This document shows, one piece after another, positions 22,593 through 30,403 of a DNA stretch of 64,000 nucleotides. The first letter of the stretch is position 1. Every line of letters begins with the position of its first letter. The DNA is from Actinomadura meyerae (lineage in GTDB: Bacteria > Actinomycetota > Actinomycetes > Streptosporangiales > Streptosporangiaceae): NCBI RefSeq assembly GCF_900188445.1, contig NZ_FZOR01000024.1, positions 62,001 to 126,000 of the forward strand. The letters are read 5' to 3'. The notes under the pieces were generated by a model. That model did no database searches. It was not told the origin of the DNA and saw nothing but the letters and a program-made list of their open reading frames with translations. The position numbers and the translations under genes are program-made.

Positions 22593-23408
22593 ATGCTCGG
22601 GTACATGATCGGTGAACACGTCCTGGCCGGCTACGTGCCCGACGCGGGCGGCCGGGAGGCCCTGGACCTCGCGCGCGGCATCGTCGCGCTGACCGGCGGC
22701 CGGCTCAGCGTGGCGACCGTCCACCCGCCGGACCTGCCCGCCGCCGCCGGCGAGGCCAGGGCCGCGCTGGACCAGCTCGCCGACCAGCTGGACGACCAGC
22801 CCGCCGACCTGATCGTCCAGGAGGGGCGCAGCGTCGGCCGCGGGCTCACCGTGCTGGCCAGCCGGATCGGCGCCGACCTGATCGTCGTCGGCTCCCCCGA
22901 GGGCGGCGCCCGCGGCCGCATCGGCGTCGGCGCCGCCGCGGACCACCTGCTGCACTCGGCGACCGAGGCCGTGATGCTCGCCCCGTCCGGCTACACCCCG
23001 CCGGACGAGCCGAGCCGGATCACGGTCATGTACGTCCGGCGGCCCCAGTGCGAGGAGGCGGTGATCCGCGCCGCGCAGGCCGCCGAGCGCCTGGAGGTGC
23101 CGCTCCGCCTCGTCACCCTCGCCGTCGGGGACGTGGCCGGCGAGCCGCTCCGCGACGACCTGGCGCTCGCCATCCGGCTCGCCCTCGACTCCGCCGACCT
23201 CCTCCCGGAGGAGGTGTCCGCCGAGCTCGCCGAGGGCGACGACGTGGCCGACGCGCTGGACGACGTCGACTGGTCCGAGGGCGAGCTGCTCGTGTGCGCG
23301 TCCAGCGAGGACGCCGCCGCCCACCGCGTCTTCCTGGGCGAGGTGGCGCTCAAGGTGCTGCGCGCGGCGCCGTGTCCGGTCACCGTCCTCCCGCGTGGCT
23401 ACTACTGA
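22593..23408 (+). CDS. Universal stress protein (tandem Usp domains)
   Basis: A 271-residue cytosolic protein with two Usp-like folds. The first domain has GADLIVVGSPEGGARGRIGVGAAADHLLHSATEAVMLAP, matching the GxxG-x9-G(S/T) ATP-loop region of UspA. The second half (from about residue 140) is a more degenerate copy ending DAAAHRVFLGEVALKVLRAAPCPVTVLPRG. A GGGGGA site overlaps the region just before ATG 22593; the ATG at 22605 (MIGEHV) has better spacing and may be the true start. The stress signal is unknown. Confidence 0.9.
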   Translation: MLGYMIGEHVLAGYVPDAGGREALDLARGIVALTGGRLSVATVHPPDLPAAAGEARAALDQLADQLDDQPADLIVQEGRSVGRGLTVLASRIGADLIVVGSPEGGARGRIGVGAAADHLLHSATEAVMLAPSGYTPPDEPSRITVMYVRRPQCEEAVIRAAQAAERLEVPLRLVTLAVGDVAGEPLRDDLALAIRLALDSADLLPEEVSAELAEGDDVADALDDVDWSEGELLVCASSEDAAAHRVFLGEVALKVLRAAPCPVTVLPRGYY

Positions 23409-23592
23409 GTAGTCCGTTTTGACCGTTTGCCGGGAACCGCTTGCCGCCCCTCGTTTACCTCGGCTACATTCCGTCGAGATCGGAACGTGACCATTGGAGC
23501 GGGGCGCGTGCAGCAGGGCACGTGGAGCAGGGCGCGTTCCGTCCCCCGGTCGGGCGCACCCCTGCCCGAACGAGCGAGGCGCAGGGAGCGAG

Positions 23593-24561
23593 ATGGACCC
23601 GATCGGCAAGAAGCTGCTCGACATCGCCAAGACCGAACTCGGCTACACCGAGAAAGGCGACGGGTACACCAAGTTCGGCGAGTGGTACCGCAAGAACGTC
23701 GACGGCGACCACGACGAGTACTTCTCCACCGCCCCCTGGTGCGACATGTTCCTCGCCTGGGCCGCCGACAAGGCCCACGTCACCGACCAGGCCGGCCAGT
23801 TCGCCTCCACCGTCGACCACGCCCAGTGGTTCAAGAAGAACGGCGCCTGGGGCCACGACCCCGAACCCGGCGCCATCGTCTTCTACGACTGGAACGGCTC
23901 CGGCGACATCGACCAGATCGACCACGTCGGCATCGTCGAGAAGGTCGACGGCCGCACCCTCCACACCATCGAGGGCAACGCCGACGGCTACAAGCTCATG
24001 CGCAAGACCCGCGACATGGACACCGTCGTCGGCTTCGGCTACCCGTCCAAGATCAAGGTCGCGGCGAAGTACACCCCCAAGCACGCCGCGCCCGCCCCCA
24101 CCGTCGACAAGGTCGGCGCCCCCGCCACCGGCGCCCAGGCGCACGAGACCGAGCACAACGCGCCCGCCGAGCAGCTCCCCACCCAGGACGTCGTCCTCGG
24201 CGGCATCCTCGCCTTCATCCTCTGCGGCACCGTCGCCCTCGCCGCTGGACGCGCCGCCGCGGCCAAGGCCCCCACCGCCCCGCCGATCCGCGTCCGCAAG
24301 CGCGGCAAGCACCACCGCCCCTCCACCCCCGTCGCCCTCCCCGCCGGCGTCACCCCCGCCGACCTCGACGCCGCCGACGCCGGCACCACCCTCATGCCCG
24401 CCCTCTCCCTCGCCGCCGCCCACGAAGCCGAGGACCGCGAGTTCTGGGGCCGCATCGCCCACCTCGAAGAGGACAAGGAACTCGACTTCTGGAACACCCT
24501 CCACGCCGAGCTCACCGAGTCCGACGCCGCTCCGTACGCAAACGCTCCGGGATTCCGCTAG
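23593..24561 (+). CDS. CHAP-domain (NlpC/P60-like) protein with internal membrane helix
   Basis: A 322-residue protein. Residues 1-150 form a CHAP amidase/peptidase domain: catalytic Cys in APWCDMFLAW (C50), His in DQIDHVGIVEK (H111), and the polar third residue in TIEGNADGYK (E127/N129). A TM helix (VVLGGILAFILCGTVALAAG, about 200-219) follows a Pro/Ala linker, and a positively charged, acidic-ended cytoplasmic-like tail completes it. There is no N-terminal signal peptide, so export would need a non-Sec route or the C-terminal helix as an anchor. The gene ends 43 bp before three tRNA genes. Peptidoglycan cleavage is inferred from the motif. Confidence 0.85.
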   Translation: MDPIGKKLLDIAKTELGYTEKGDGYTKFGEWYRKNVDGDHDEYFSTAPWCDMFLAWAADKAHVTDQAGQFASTVDHAQWFKKNGAWGHDPEPGAIVFYDWNGSGDIDQIDHVGIVEKVDGRTLHTIEGNADGYKLMRKTRDMDTVVGFGYPSKIKVAAKYTPKHAAPAPTVDKVGAPATGAQAHETEHNAPAEQLPTQDVVLGGILAFILCGTVALAAGRAAAAKAPTAPPIRVRKRGKHHRPSTPVALPAGVTPADLDAADAGTTLMPALSLAAAHEAEDREFWGRIAHLEEDKELDFWNTLHAELTESDAAPYANAPGFR

Positions 24562-24603
24562 AGTTGTCCATGCGAGCCCGGGAGGCGACTCCCGGACCGG
24601 CAC

Positions 24604-24676
24604 GCGGACGTGGCTCAGTTGGTAGAGCATCACCTTGCCAAGGTGAGGGTCGCGGGTTCGAATCCCGTCGTCCGCT
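24604..24676 (+). tRNA. tRNA-Gly (GCC anticodon)
   Basis: Cloverleaf folds completely: acceptor stem GCGGACG/CGTCCGC with discriminator T, anticodon stem TCACC/GGTGA, seven-base loop TTGCCAA with anticodon GCC at 24637-24639, and T arm GGGTTCGAATCCC. The CCA end is not encoded. Confidence 0.98.
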
Positions 24677-24703
24677 CTGAGAGGCCCCATCAGGTCTCGC
24701 TCT

Positions 24704-24774
24704 GGTGGAGTGGCCGAGAGGCGAGGCAACGGCCTGCAAAGCCGTGTACACGGGTTCAAATCCCGTCTCCACCT
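24704..24774 (+). tRNA. tRNA-Cys (GCA anticodon)
   Basis: Acceptor stem GGTGGAG/CTCCACC with discriminator T (as tRNA-Cys requires), anticodon GCA at 24736-24738 in loop CTGCAAA, and T arm with GGGTTCAAATCCC. CCA is not encoded. It lies 27 bp after tRNA-Gly. Confidence 0.97.
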
Positions 24775-24788
24775 CGCAGCACGCACAA

Positions 24789-24860
24789 GGGCGATTAGCT
24801 CAGTGGGAGAGCGCTACCTTGACACGGTAGAGGCCACTGGTTCAATCCCAGTATCGCCCA
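24789..24860 (+). tRNA. tRNA-Val (GAC anticodon)
   Basis: Acceptor stem GGGCGAT/ATCGCCC with discriminator A, anticodon stem CTACC/GGTAG, loop TTGACAC with anticodon GAC at 24821-24823, and T arm TGGTTCAATCCCA. The Gly-Cys-Val order is the conserved cluster of actinobacteria. Confidence 0.97.
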
Positions 24861-24927
24861 CTTCGGAGTGGGAGTGGTGTGCTCGGAGCCTGGGGGCTCC
24901 TCGCCGCCACTCCTTCGTCGTGTTTGC

Positions 24928-24945
24928 CCGGGGGGCGACCCCCGG
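24928..24945. terminator. GC hairpin after tRNA cluster (first)
   Basis: CCGGGGG (24928-24934) pairs with CCCCCGG (24939-24945) around a GCGA loop. Confidence 0.5.
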
Positions 24946-24954
24946 ACCCCCGAT

Positions 24955-24975
24955 GTGGGGGGCTCCGCCCCCCAC
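24955..24975. terminator. GC hairpin after tRNA cluster (second)
   Basis: GTGGGGGG (24955-24962) pairs with CCCCCCAC (24968-24975) around CTCCG, a perfect 8-bp stem about 95 bp after tRNA-Val. Together with the preceding hairpin it is a likely end of the tRNA transcript. Confidence 0.55.
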
Positions 24976-25063
24976 ACCCCCTTGTCGGCTCAGCTCGTCG
25001 TCAATCGCTGGGGTGGGTTGGGGCTTCTTCTTTTCTGCCGGCTCAGGTTCTTGGTGAGGCTGA

Positions 25064-25200
25064 GCTCGGGTGCGTTTTGGGGCTTCGCCCCTTGCCCCCT
25101 GCCAGCTCAGGTTTCTGGGAACGGTGGGCTCGGGTGCGTGGTTTGGGGCTTCGCCCCTTGCCCCCTGCCGGCTCAGCTTCCTGGGAACGGTGGGCTCGGG
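25064..25200. repeat. 64-66-bp imperfect tandem repeat
   Basis: The anchor GCTCGGG recurs at 25064, 25128 and 25194, and the intervening DNA repeats the same string of blocks (TTTGGGGCTTCGCCCCTTG, CCCCCTGCC, GCTCAG, CTGGGAACGGTGG) with a few changes. GGGGCTTCGCCCC inside each unit is itself a short hairpin. Confidence 0.75.
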
Positions 25201-25216
25201 TGCGTGGTTTGGGGCG

Positions 25217-25825
25217 CTATTGAGCTTGGGTGTCCTTGTTGCCGGGGGCTAGTAGGCGGTCCATCAGGACGTGTAGGTGGTGGCGGAACTCGGCCACGGT
25301 TTCCGGGTCGTCGGAGCGGCGCATGCCCATCTTGGGCCCTAGGACGCCTGAGCCCAGGAAGCCGTGGACGCACCAGACCATCGTGCCCAGCAGGTAGTAC
25401 GGGTTGACGTCCGGGGGAACCGCGTCGCGGATCTTGCGGGCTGCCAAGTGCAGGAGGGGGCGGGCGTAGCGGTCCTCCAGTTCCGTGATGTCGGCGGCGT
25501 CGTCGATCCAGCGGTGCGCCCACAGGGAACGGTTCGGGTGCGAGACGTGGAAGTCCAGGTACGCGTCGACGATCTGATGGACGGCGGTCCGGCCCGGTTC
25601 CGCCCGCGCCACGACCGCCTCGAGCATCGCCCGCTCCGACTCGAACGCCTGGTCCATCACCTCCAGGTAGAGCGCGCGCTTGTCGCCGACCGCCTCCACG
25701 ATCGCCGCGGGCTCGGTGCCCATGGCGTCCGCGATGAGGCGCATCGACGTGCCGTCATAGCCGAGTTCGCTGAACAGGCGGGTCGCCACATCGAGGACCC
25801 GCTGCCGGTGGATGGCGTTCGCCAT
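25217..25825 (-). CDS. TetR/AcrR family transcriptional regulator
   Basis: A 202-residue regulator from ATG 25825. The DNA-binding region is VLDVATRLFSELGYDGTSMRLIADAMGTEPAAIVEAVGDKRALYLEVM (residues about 9-58). The C-terminal half is a helical ligand-binding domain with YLDFHVSHPNRSLWAHRWIDDA. It faces a DUF6230/DUF6114 pair across about 145 bp of comparatively AT-rich promoter DNA, so it may control those genes or itself. An ATG-less upstream extension was not used. Confidence 0.9.
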   Translation of the reverse strand: MANAIHRQRVLDVATRLFSELGYDGTSMRLIADAMGTEPAAIVEAVGDKRALYLEVMDQAFESERAMLEAVVARAEPGRTAVHQIVDAYLDFHVSHPNRSLWAHRWIDDAADITELEDRYARPLLHLAARKIRDAVPPDVNPYYLLGTMVWCVHGFLGSGVLGPKMGMRRSDDPETVAEFRHHLHVLMDRLLAPGNKDTQAQ

Positions 25826-25968
25826 CCCGTCACCGTATGCAAGTTCGGGGGCGCGTTCTGCAAAGGGCGCCACAAGTCGTGATAAAGCGCACGTCTTTCC
25901 ACTTTGATTACTCTGAGTTGTTCTCTGATTGCTCGTTGTTGTACCTTCGGCGCGGGAGGCGGTGCCGG

Positions 25969-26538
25969 ATGGGCAATGTCAGGTGGCGCCGGTTCGTGCT
26001 GATGCTGGTTCCCTCGCTGGGTGCGCTGGGCGTGCTGGGGGTGGGGATGGCGCAGGGGACGGTGCCGGTGTCGTTCGCGCTGTCGGGGCGAAGCATGCAG
26101 GTCTCCGCGGAACGGCTGTCCGGGCAGGGGTTCGGGCTGTATCCCGCCGTGGTGCGGACGGCGGACGGTGAGCGGCACCAGGTGCTGTCGCTGACCATGC
26201 GGTCGGCCGCCGTCTACGGGCTGTGCCAGTCGTCGGTCGTGGACACTCCGCTCGGGCGCTACGTCGTGCGGCTCAGTGCTGGAGATTCCGCGCGGCCGGC
26301 GCAAGTGAAGGGCCTGACGATCTCGGCGCGGAGCATCGACGCCGATGTCGACTTCGGGTCTCTGGTGCTCAACAAGGACGCGGGGACGCTGGGCGGGCGG
26401 GCCGGTGACTACGGTGTCGGGGCGCAGGGGTTCACGGTGGAGCACGTGAAGGTCGACTCGTGGATGGTGGCCGGCGGGACGTTCCAGGTGACGGGGCTGA
26501 AGGTCGCCATCGGGCGGGACGTCCCGGCATGCTTCTGA
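25969..26538 (+). CDS. DUF6230 family secreted/membrane protein
   Basis: A 189-residue protein starting at ATG after GGGAGGCGG. An N-terminal signal/anchor (FVLMLVPSLGALGVLGVGMAQG) precedes a beta-rich domain with the family features VPVSFALSGRSMQVSAERLSGQGFGLYP and two internal cysteines. DUF6230 and DUF6114 genes form conserved neighbours in streptomycetes and relatives, sometimes annotated cholesterol esterase, without proof. The downstream DUF6114 gene overlaps its 3' end by 10 bases, so they are translationally coupled. The role is unknown, probably in the envelope. Confidence 0.85.
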   Translation: MGNVRWRRFVLMLVPSLGALGVLGVGMAQGTVPVSFALSGRSMQVSAERLSGQGFGLYPAVVRTADGERHQVLSLTMRSAAVYGLCQSSVVDTPLGRYVVRLSAGDSARPAQVKGLTISARSIDADVDFGSLVLNKDAGTLGGRAGDYGVGAQGFTVEHVKVDSWMVAGGTFQVTGLKVAIGRDVPACF

Positions 26539-26870
26539 CGCGGTGGCGGAGGGCGCGGCCGTTCGGGGCGAGTTGCCTGGTCGCGGCGGCCGGGCTGGAG
26601 ATCCTGCTGGTGCCGGTGGCGGGCGTGGGACTGGTGGTGAACGGCGGCGCGGGCGGGTACGGGGGCTTCCTCGTGGGGGTGTTCCTGATCGCGATGGGCG
26701 CGGGGCTGTGCTGGGGCGGTCCGCGCGACGTGATCGCCGTGCTGGTGGTGATGGCCGCGCTCGTCGCGTTCGTGCTGTCGAACCTGGGCGGGCTGCTGCT
26801 CGGGTCGCTGATGGCGATCGTCGGCGCTGCCTGGGGGTTCGCCTGGACGCCGCCGGTCATTCGAGCATGA
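26529..26870 (+). CDS. DUF6114 family membrane protein
   Basis: A 113-residue polytopic membrane protein with about four hydrophobic helices (for example LVAAAGLEILLVPVAGVGLVV, VGVFLIAMGAGLCWG, VIAVLVVMAALVAFVLSNLGGLLLGSLMAIVGAAWGF). It starts inside the DUF6230 gene and is read in the same direction, the usual DUF6230-DUF6114 pair. Its last 14 bases overlap the end of the convergent oleB-like gene. Function unknown. Confidence 0.85.
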   Translation: MLLTRWRRARPFGASCLVAAAGLEILLVPVAGVGLVVNGGAGGYGGFLVGVFLIAMGAGLCWGGPRDVIAVLVVMAALVAFVLSNLGGLLLGSLMAIVGAAWGFAWTPPVIRA

Positions 26871-27762
26871 AGCGGCGCAGCGCGATCAGCAGGTCGTCGC
26901 CGGCGTCCTCCACGACGAGATGGCCCGCGTGCGGATACAGGCGGACGCGGGCGCCCGGCAGGCGGGTCCGCCACTCGCGCAGGAACGCGGGGTCGAAGAC
27001 GGGGTCGTGGCGCCCCCAGGCGATCAGTGCCGGCAGGTCGGCGAACCGGTCCAGGGAGTCGCCGATCCCGCATAGCAGCGACCAGGACGGGTCACCGGGC
27101 TTCAGCGGTATGTCGTGCACGAACCGCTGGATCGCGAGGCGTCCGCCCTGCTGGTCGGACGGTGCGAGGTAGGCCGCGCGGACGGCGCGCGGGAGCGGTC
27201 TCCGGACGCCGAAGGGCGGGACGGTCGCCAGCCTGACGAACGCGTTGTGCCGGAGGAAGAGGGCACCTCCGAGGCCGCCGCGCAGTACTCCTAACGGGAT
27301 GCGGAGCGCTGGGCGGACCCTGGTGCCGTGCGGGTTGGGGAAGGCGGCCGTGTTCAGGACGACGAGGCGGGACACCCGCCCCGGATGGCGGGCCGCCCAG
27401 CCCATGCCGATCGGCCCGCCCCAGTCGTGCATCACCAGCGTCCAGCCGGTGGCGGGGGCGCCCTGGTCGGCGATGAGGTGGGTGGTGAGGGCGTCGAGGT
27501 CGTCGATGCGCGCGGCGAGGGTGTGGGCGTAGCGGTCGCCGTCGGGCTTGTCGGACAGGCCCATGCCGATGTGGTCGGGCGCGATGCACCGGAACCGGTC
27601 GCGTAAGGCCAGGACCGGGCGGCGCCACATGTAGCTCCAGGTGGGGTTGCCGTGGACGAACAGCACCGGTGCCCCCTCCCCCACGTCCACGTAGTGCTGG
27701 TCGAGGCCTCCGGGGTGGGTGAACCAGTGCGAGTCGAACCGGTAGCCGGGGAAGAAGCTCAC
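26857..27762 (-). CDS. oleB: OleB-type alpha/beta hydrolase (beta-lactone decarboxylase)
   Basis: A 301-residue alpha/beta hydrolase close to haloalkane dehalogenases. The nucleophile is an Asp, D113 in MHDWGGPIG, not the usual Ser; N39 in VHGNPTWSYMWR and W114 give the halide-type pocket, with acid D253 (WGRHDPVF) and base H281 (PHAGH). In Ole systems this enzyme removes CO2 from the cis-beta-lactone to give a cis-olefin. Its GTG overlaps the oleD stop by 4 nt, the last of the five-gene operon. Stand-alone dehalogenases look similar; the ole context decides the call. No signal peptide. Confidence 0.82.
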   Translation of the reverse strand: MSFFPGYRFDSHWFTHPGGLDQHYVDVGEGAPVLFVHGNPTWSYMWRRPVLALRDRFRCIAPDHIGMGLSDKPDGDRYAHTLAARIDDLDALTTHLIADQGAPATGWTLVMHDWGGPIGMGWAARHPGRVSRLVVLNTAAFPNPHGTRVRPALRIPLGVLRGGLGGALFLRHNAFVRLATVPPFGVRRPLPRAVRAAYLAPSDQQGGRLAIQRFVHDIPLKPGDPSWSLLCGIGDSLDRFADLPALIAWGRHDPVFDPAFLREWRTRLPGARVRLYPHAGHLVVEDAGDDLLIALRRFMLE

Positions 27763-28757
27763 CTGACTGCTCCCAGGGGATGCTCGGCCAGGTGATCGGC
27801 GAGGCGCGCCAATCCCTGCGCGGTGCTGACGGACGGGGTGTAGCCGAGGTCGCGGCGGGCCGCGGAGATGTCGAACCAGTGCGCCGTGGACGCCTGCCCG
27901 ACCAGGAAGCGGGTCAGCGGCGGTTCGGCGCGGACGGCGGGCAGCGCGCAGAGCAGTTCCAGCGCCGTGGCGGCCAGCATCGCGGCGGCCACCGGCACGC
28001 GGCGGGTCACGGGCGGGAGTCCGGCGGCCTCCAGCAGCCCGTTGATCCATCGCTCGAAGGGGGCCGGTTCGCCCTGGGTGATGAAGTAGGCGCGGCCGTT
28101 GACCGGTGAGTCGGGGGCGAGCCGGTCGAGAGCGAGCACGTGCGCGTCGGCGGCGTTGTCGATGTGGACGGTGTCGATTCTCTTGTCGCCTGCTCCTATC
28201 AGGCGCAGGCGGGAGCGTGCGGCGGCGAGGCCGGGGAGGAAGTGCGGGTCGCCCGGGCCCCAGATGAGGTGCGGGCGCAGCGCGGCGGCGGGGATCCCCC
28301 GGCCCGCGGCGCCCAGGACGAGTCCCTCGGCGGCGGCCTTGGTGCGGGGATAATGCGCCGGGAAGCGGCGGGCGTAGGGCAGCGACTCGGCCGCGCCTTC
28401 GAGGTCGCGCCCGTCGTGCACCACGCTGGGCGAGGACGTGTAGACCAGGCGGGCGCCCACGCGCGCGCACGCCGCCAGGACGTGCCGGGTCCCGTCCACG
28501 TTGATCTGCTCGTACTCGCGGCGCCGCCCGCCCACCCCGGCCTTGGCGGCGCAGTGGACGATCGCGTCGCACCAGTCGGCGGCGGCCACGACCGCCTCCC
28601 GGTCGCGGATGTCGGCCAGGTGCTGGACGACGCCGAGTTCGTCCAGCTCCCGCGAGCGGCGGCGCTGCAGCGCGTGGACGGTGTCGCCGCGTGCCGCGAG
28701 CCGCCGGCAGACCGCCGCGCCGAGGAACCCTCCGCCGCCGGTGACCAGGACCTTCAT
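27759..28757 (-). CDS. oleD: OleD-type NAD(P)H-dependent ketoreductase, extended SDR
   Basis: A 332-residue extended short-chain dehydrogenase. The Rossmann motif is GGGGFLG (residues 7-13); catalysis uses Y136 and K140 in HYPRTKAAAEG, with the preceding TSSPSVVHDG strand holding the Ser. OleD reduces the beta-keto acid made by OleA to the beta-hydroxy acid used by OleC. It overlaps oleC by 4 nt upstream and oleB downstream. A steroid 3-beta-HSD-like sequence is also compatible, but position between oleC and oleB supports OleD. Confidence 0.84.
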   Translation of the reverse strand: MKVLVTGGGGFLGAAVCRRLAARGDTVHALQRRRSRELDELGVVQHLADIRDREAVVAAADWCDAIVHCAAKAGVGGRRREYEQINVDGTRHVLAACARVGARLVYTSSPSVVHDGRDLEGAAESLPYARRFPAHYPRTKAAAEGLVLGAAGRGIPAAALRPHLIWGPGDPHFLPGLAAARSRLRLIGAGDKRIDTVHIDNAADAHVLALDRLAPDSPVNGRAYFITQGEPAPFERWINGLLEAAGLPPVTRRVPVAAAMLAATALELLCALPAVRAEPPLTRFLVGQASTAHWFDISAARRDLGYTPSVSTAQGLARLADHLAEHPLGAVR

Positions 28758-30403
28758 CGGCCGCTCCCCTCCAGCCTGCGGGCGGCCCAGCGGGCCAGCT
28801 CATGCCGGCGGATCTTGCTGTGGTGGCGGGCGTCCATGGGGAGGTCGCGGCGCAGCAGGACGTCGCGGATCCCGGCGTCCGGCGCCCGCTCCCCCGCCGC
28901 GTCCAGTACCGCCTCGATCAGGCCGGGGCGTTCCCGGCGGCCGAGTCCGGGCACGGGTTCGACGACCAGCACCGGGCGCTGCGCCCCGGCGGCCCCGACC
29001 CCGACCAGCGCGGCCCGCCGCAGCCCCGGGACGTCGGCGAAGAGCGGTTCGACCTGCTCGGTGCACAGGTCGCCGCGGGCGGTCCGGACCCGTTCGGACT
29101 TGCGGCCCGCGAACCACAGCCGGCCCTGCTCGTCGATATGGCCCAGGTCGCCCGTGCGGTGCCAGTCGCCCCCGCTGGGGATGCGCGCAAGGGCGGTCGC
29201 GGCGGGATCGTCCAGGTAGGGGTCGGCGACCGTGGGGGCCGACACGGCGATCTCGCCGAGGGCGCCCGGCGGCACGGGCAGGCACTCGCTCCAGCGGCGG
29301 ATCACACCGTCGCTGACCGGGATGACGCGCACCCGGACGCCGGGCAGCGGCATCCCCAGGCAGGTCCCGGCCCCGGCGGCGGTGGCCGCGTCGGTGCCGG
29401 CGTGCTCGCGGCTCTCGATCGCCGCGACCGGCAGGCACTCGGTCGCCCCGTACACCGACAGCAGCCGCGCCCGGTCGCGGATCACCGCGCGCATCCGCTC
29501 GCGGGTGCCGGCGGGCAGCGGCGCGCCCGCGGCCAGCACGTGCCGGAGCGGCTCCAGGACGATGCCGCGGTCCAGGCAGTGGCGGGCCAGCCGGTCCAGC
29601 ACCGCGGGCGGCGCGAACATCGCGGTCACCCCGTGGCGCAGGACGGCGGTGCTGAGCGCCGCCGGGTCGGCGCGGCCCGGATGCCGCGGATCGGTGTCCG
29701 GGACGAGCGCGGCCGCGCCGAACGCGGTCGCGGCCAGGGCGAACGGCGCGAACGCCGACAGCATCACCGAGCCGGGCGACAGGACGTCCAGCGCCGCGAG
29801 CGCGTCGAGCTGCGCGGCGAGCTGCCGGTGCCGCAGCGGCACCCCCTTGGGCGGCCCGGTCGAGCCGGAGGTGAAGCCGATCAGCGCGACGTCGTCCAGC
29901 CGCGGCTCCGGCCACTCCCGCGGGTCACCGGACGCGGCCTCGCGCAGGGCGTCCATGCGGGCTCCCCACGACAGCCACCGGGGGCCGACGGTCACGACGA
30001 TGCGTGCGCTCCTGGCCCAGCCCAGCAGCAGCCGCGCGGCCTGGGCGCGCGGTATCGCGATGTACGCCTCCGGCCGGGCCCGCCGCAGGCACCGGCGGAT
30101 CTCGCCGAACGGCAGGCCCGGGTCCACCAGGACCGGGACGGCCCGCAGGCGGGCCAGGGCCAGCACGGCCGCCCAGAGCTGCGGCCCCGGCGGCACCATC
30201 ACCGCCGTGCGGGTGCCCTCGCGCACCCCGGCGCGGGCCAGCGCCGCCGCGGTCTCGGTGACCAGGTCCGACAGCTGCGCGAACGTCGTCGTCTCGCCGC
30301 CGGGGCAGCGGCAGGCGACCGCGTCCGGCCGCCGGTGGCGCCACCAGCCCGCGCGCAGGTACAGCGGGCTGACGGCCGGGGACCGCTCCTGGATCACGGT
30401 CAC
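28754..30403 (-). CDS. oleC: OleC-type AMP-forming beta-lactone synthetase
   Basis: A 549-residue ANL-superfamily enzyme. The adenylate-forming motif GFTSGSTGPPKG is at residues 176-187, the A5-type segment LLSVYGATECLP near 330, and the conserved GDWHRTGDLGHIDEQGRLWFAGRKSERV near 430. The usual C-terminal catalytic Lys region ends MDARHHSKIRRHELARW. OleC activates the beta-hydroxy acid with ATP and cyclises it to a cis-beta-lactone. It starts at GTG in a 4-nt overlap with oleA. A plain fatty-acyl-AMP ligase is the alternative; the ole neighbours favour OleC. Confidence 0.85.
   Translation of the reverse strand: MTVIQERSPAVSPLYLRAGWWRHRRPDAVACRCPGGETTTFAQLSDLVTETAAALARAGVREGTRTAVMVPPGPQLWAAVLALARLRAVPVLVDPGLPFGEIRRCLRRARPEAYIAIPRAQAARLLLGWARSARIVVTVGPRWLSWGARMDALREAASGDPREWPEPRLDDVALIGFTSGSTGPPKGVPLRHRQLAAQLDALAALDVLSPGSVMLSAFAPFALAATAFGAAALVPDTDPRHPGRADPAALSTAVLRHGVTAMFAPPAVLDRLARHCLDRGIVLEPLRHVLAAGAPLPAGTRERMRAVIRDRARLLSVYGATECLPVAAIESREHAGTDAATAAGAGTCLGMPLPGVRVRVIPVSDGVIRRWSECLPVPPGALGEIAVSAPTVADPYLDDPAATALARIPSGGDWHRTGDLGHIDEQGRLWFAGRKSERVRTARGDLCTEQVEPLFADVPGLRRAALVGVGAAGAQRPVLVVEPVPGLGRRERPGLIEAVLDAAGERAPDAGIRDVLLRRDLPMDARHHSKIRRHELARWAARRLEGSGR

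Larger units (their letters stand above)
24861..25216. other. Repetitive, hairpin-rich spacer after the tRNA cluster
   Basis: About 355 bases without a credible gene, rich in runs of G and C. It holds two strong hairpins (24928-24945, 24955-24975) and an imperfect 64-66-bp tandem repeat (25064-25200). The frames that read through are low-complexity and differ between copies, so I treat the region as non-coding. Confidence 0.6.

Noticed and set aside
24868-25407. Plus-strand ORF through the repetitive spacer after tRNA-Val
   Set aside because: It encodes only repeat-derived low-complexity sequence and overlaps the TetR gene.
26857-27762. Annotation as a stand-alone haloalkane dehalogenase
   Set aside because: The Asp nucleophile fits both families, but the gene is the last in an oleA-C-D-B operon, so OleB is the better call.
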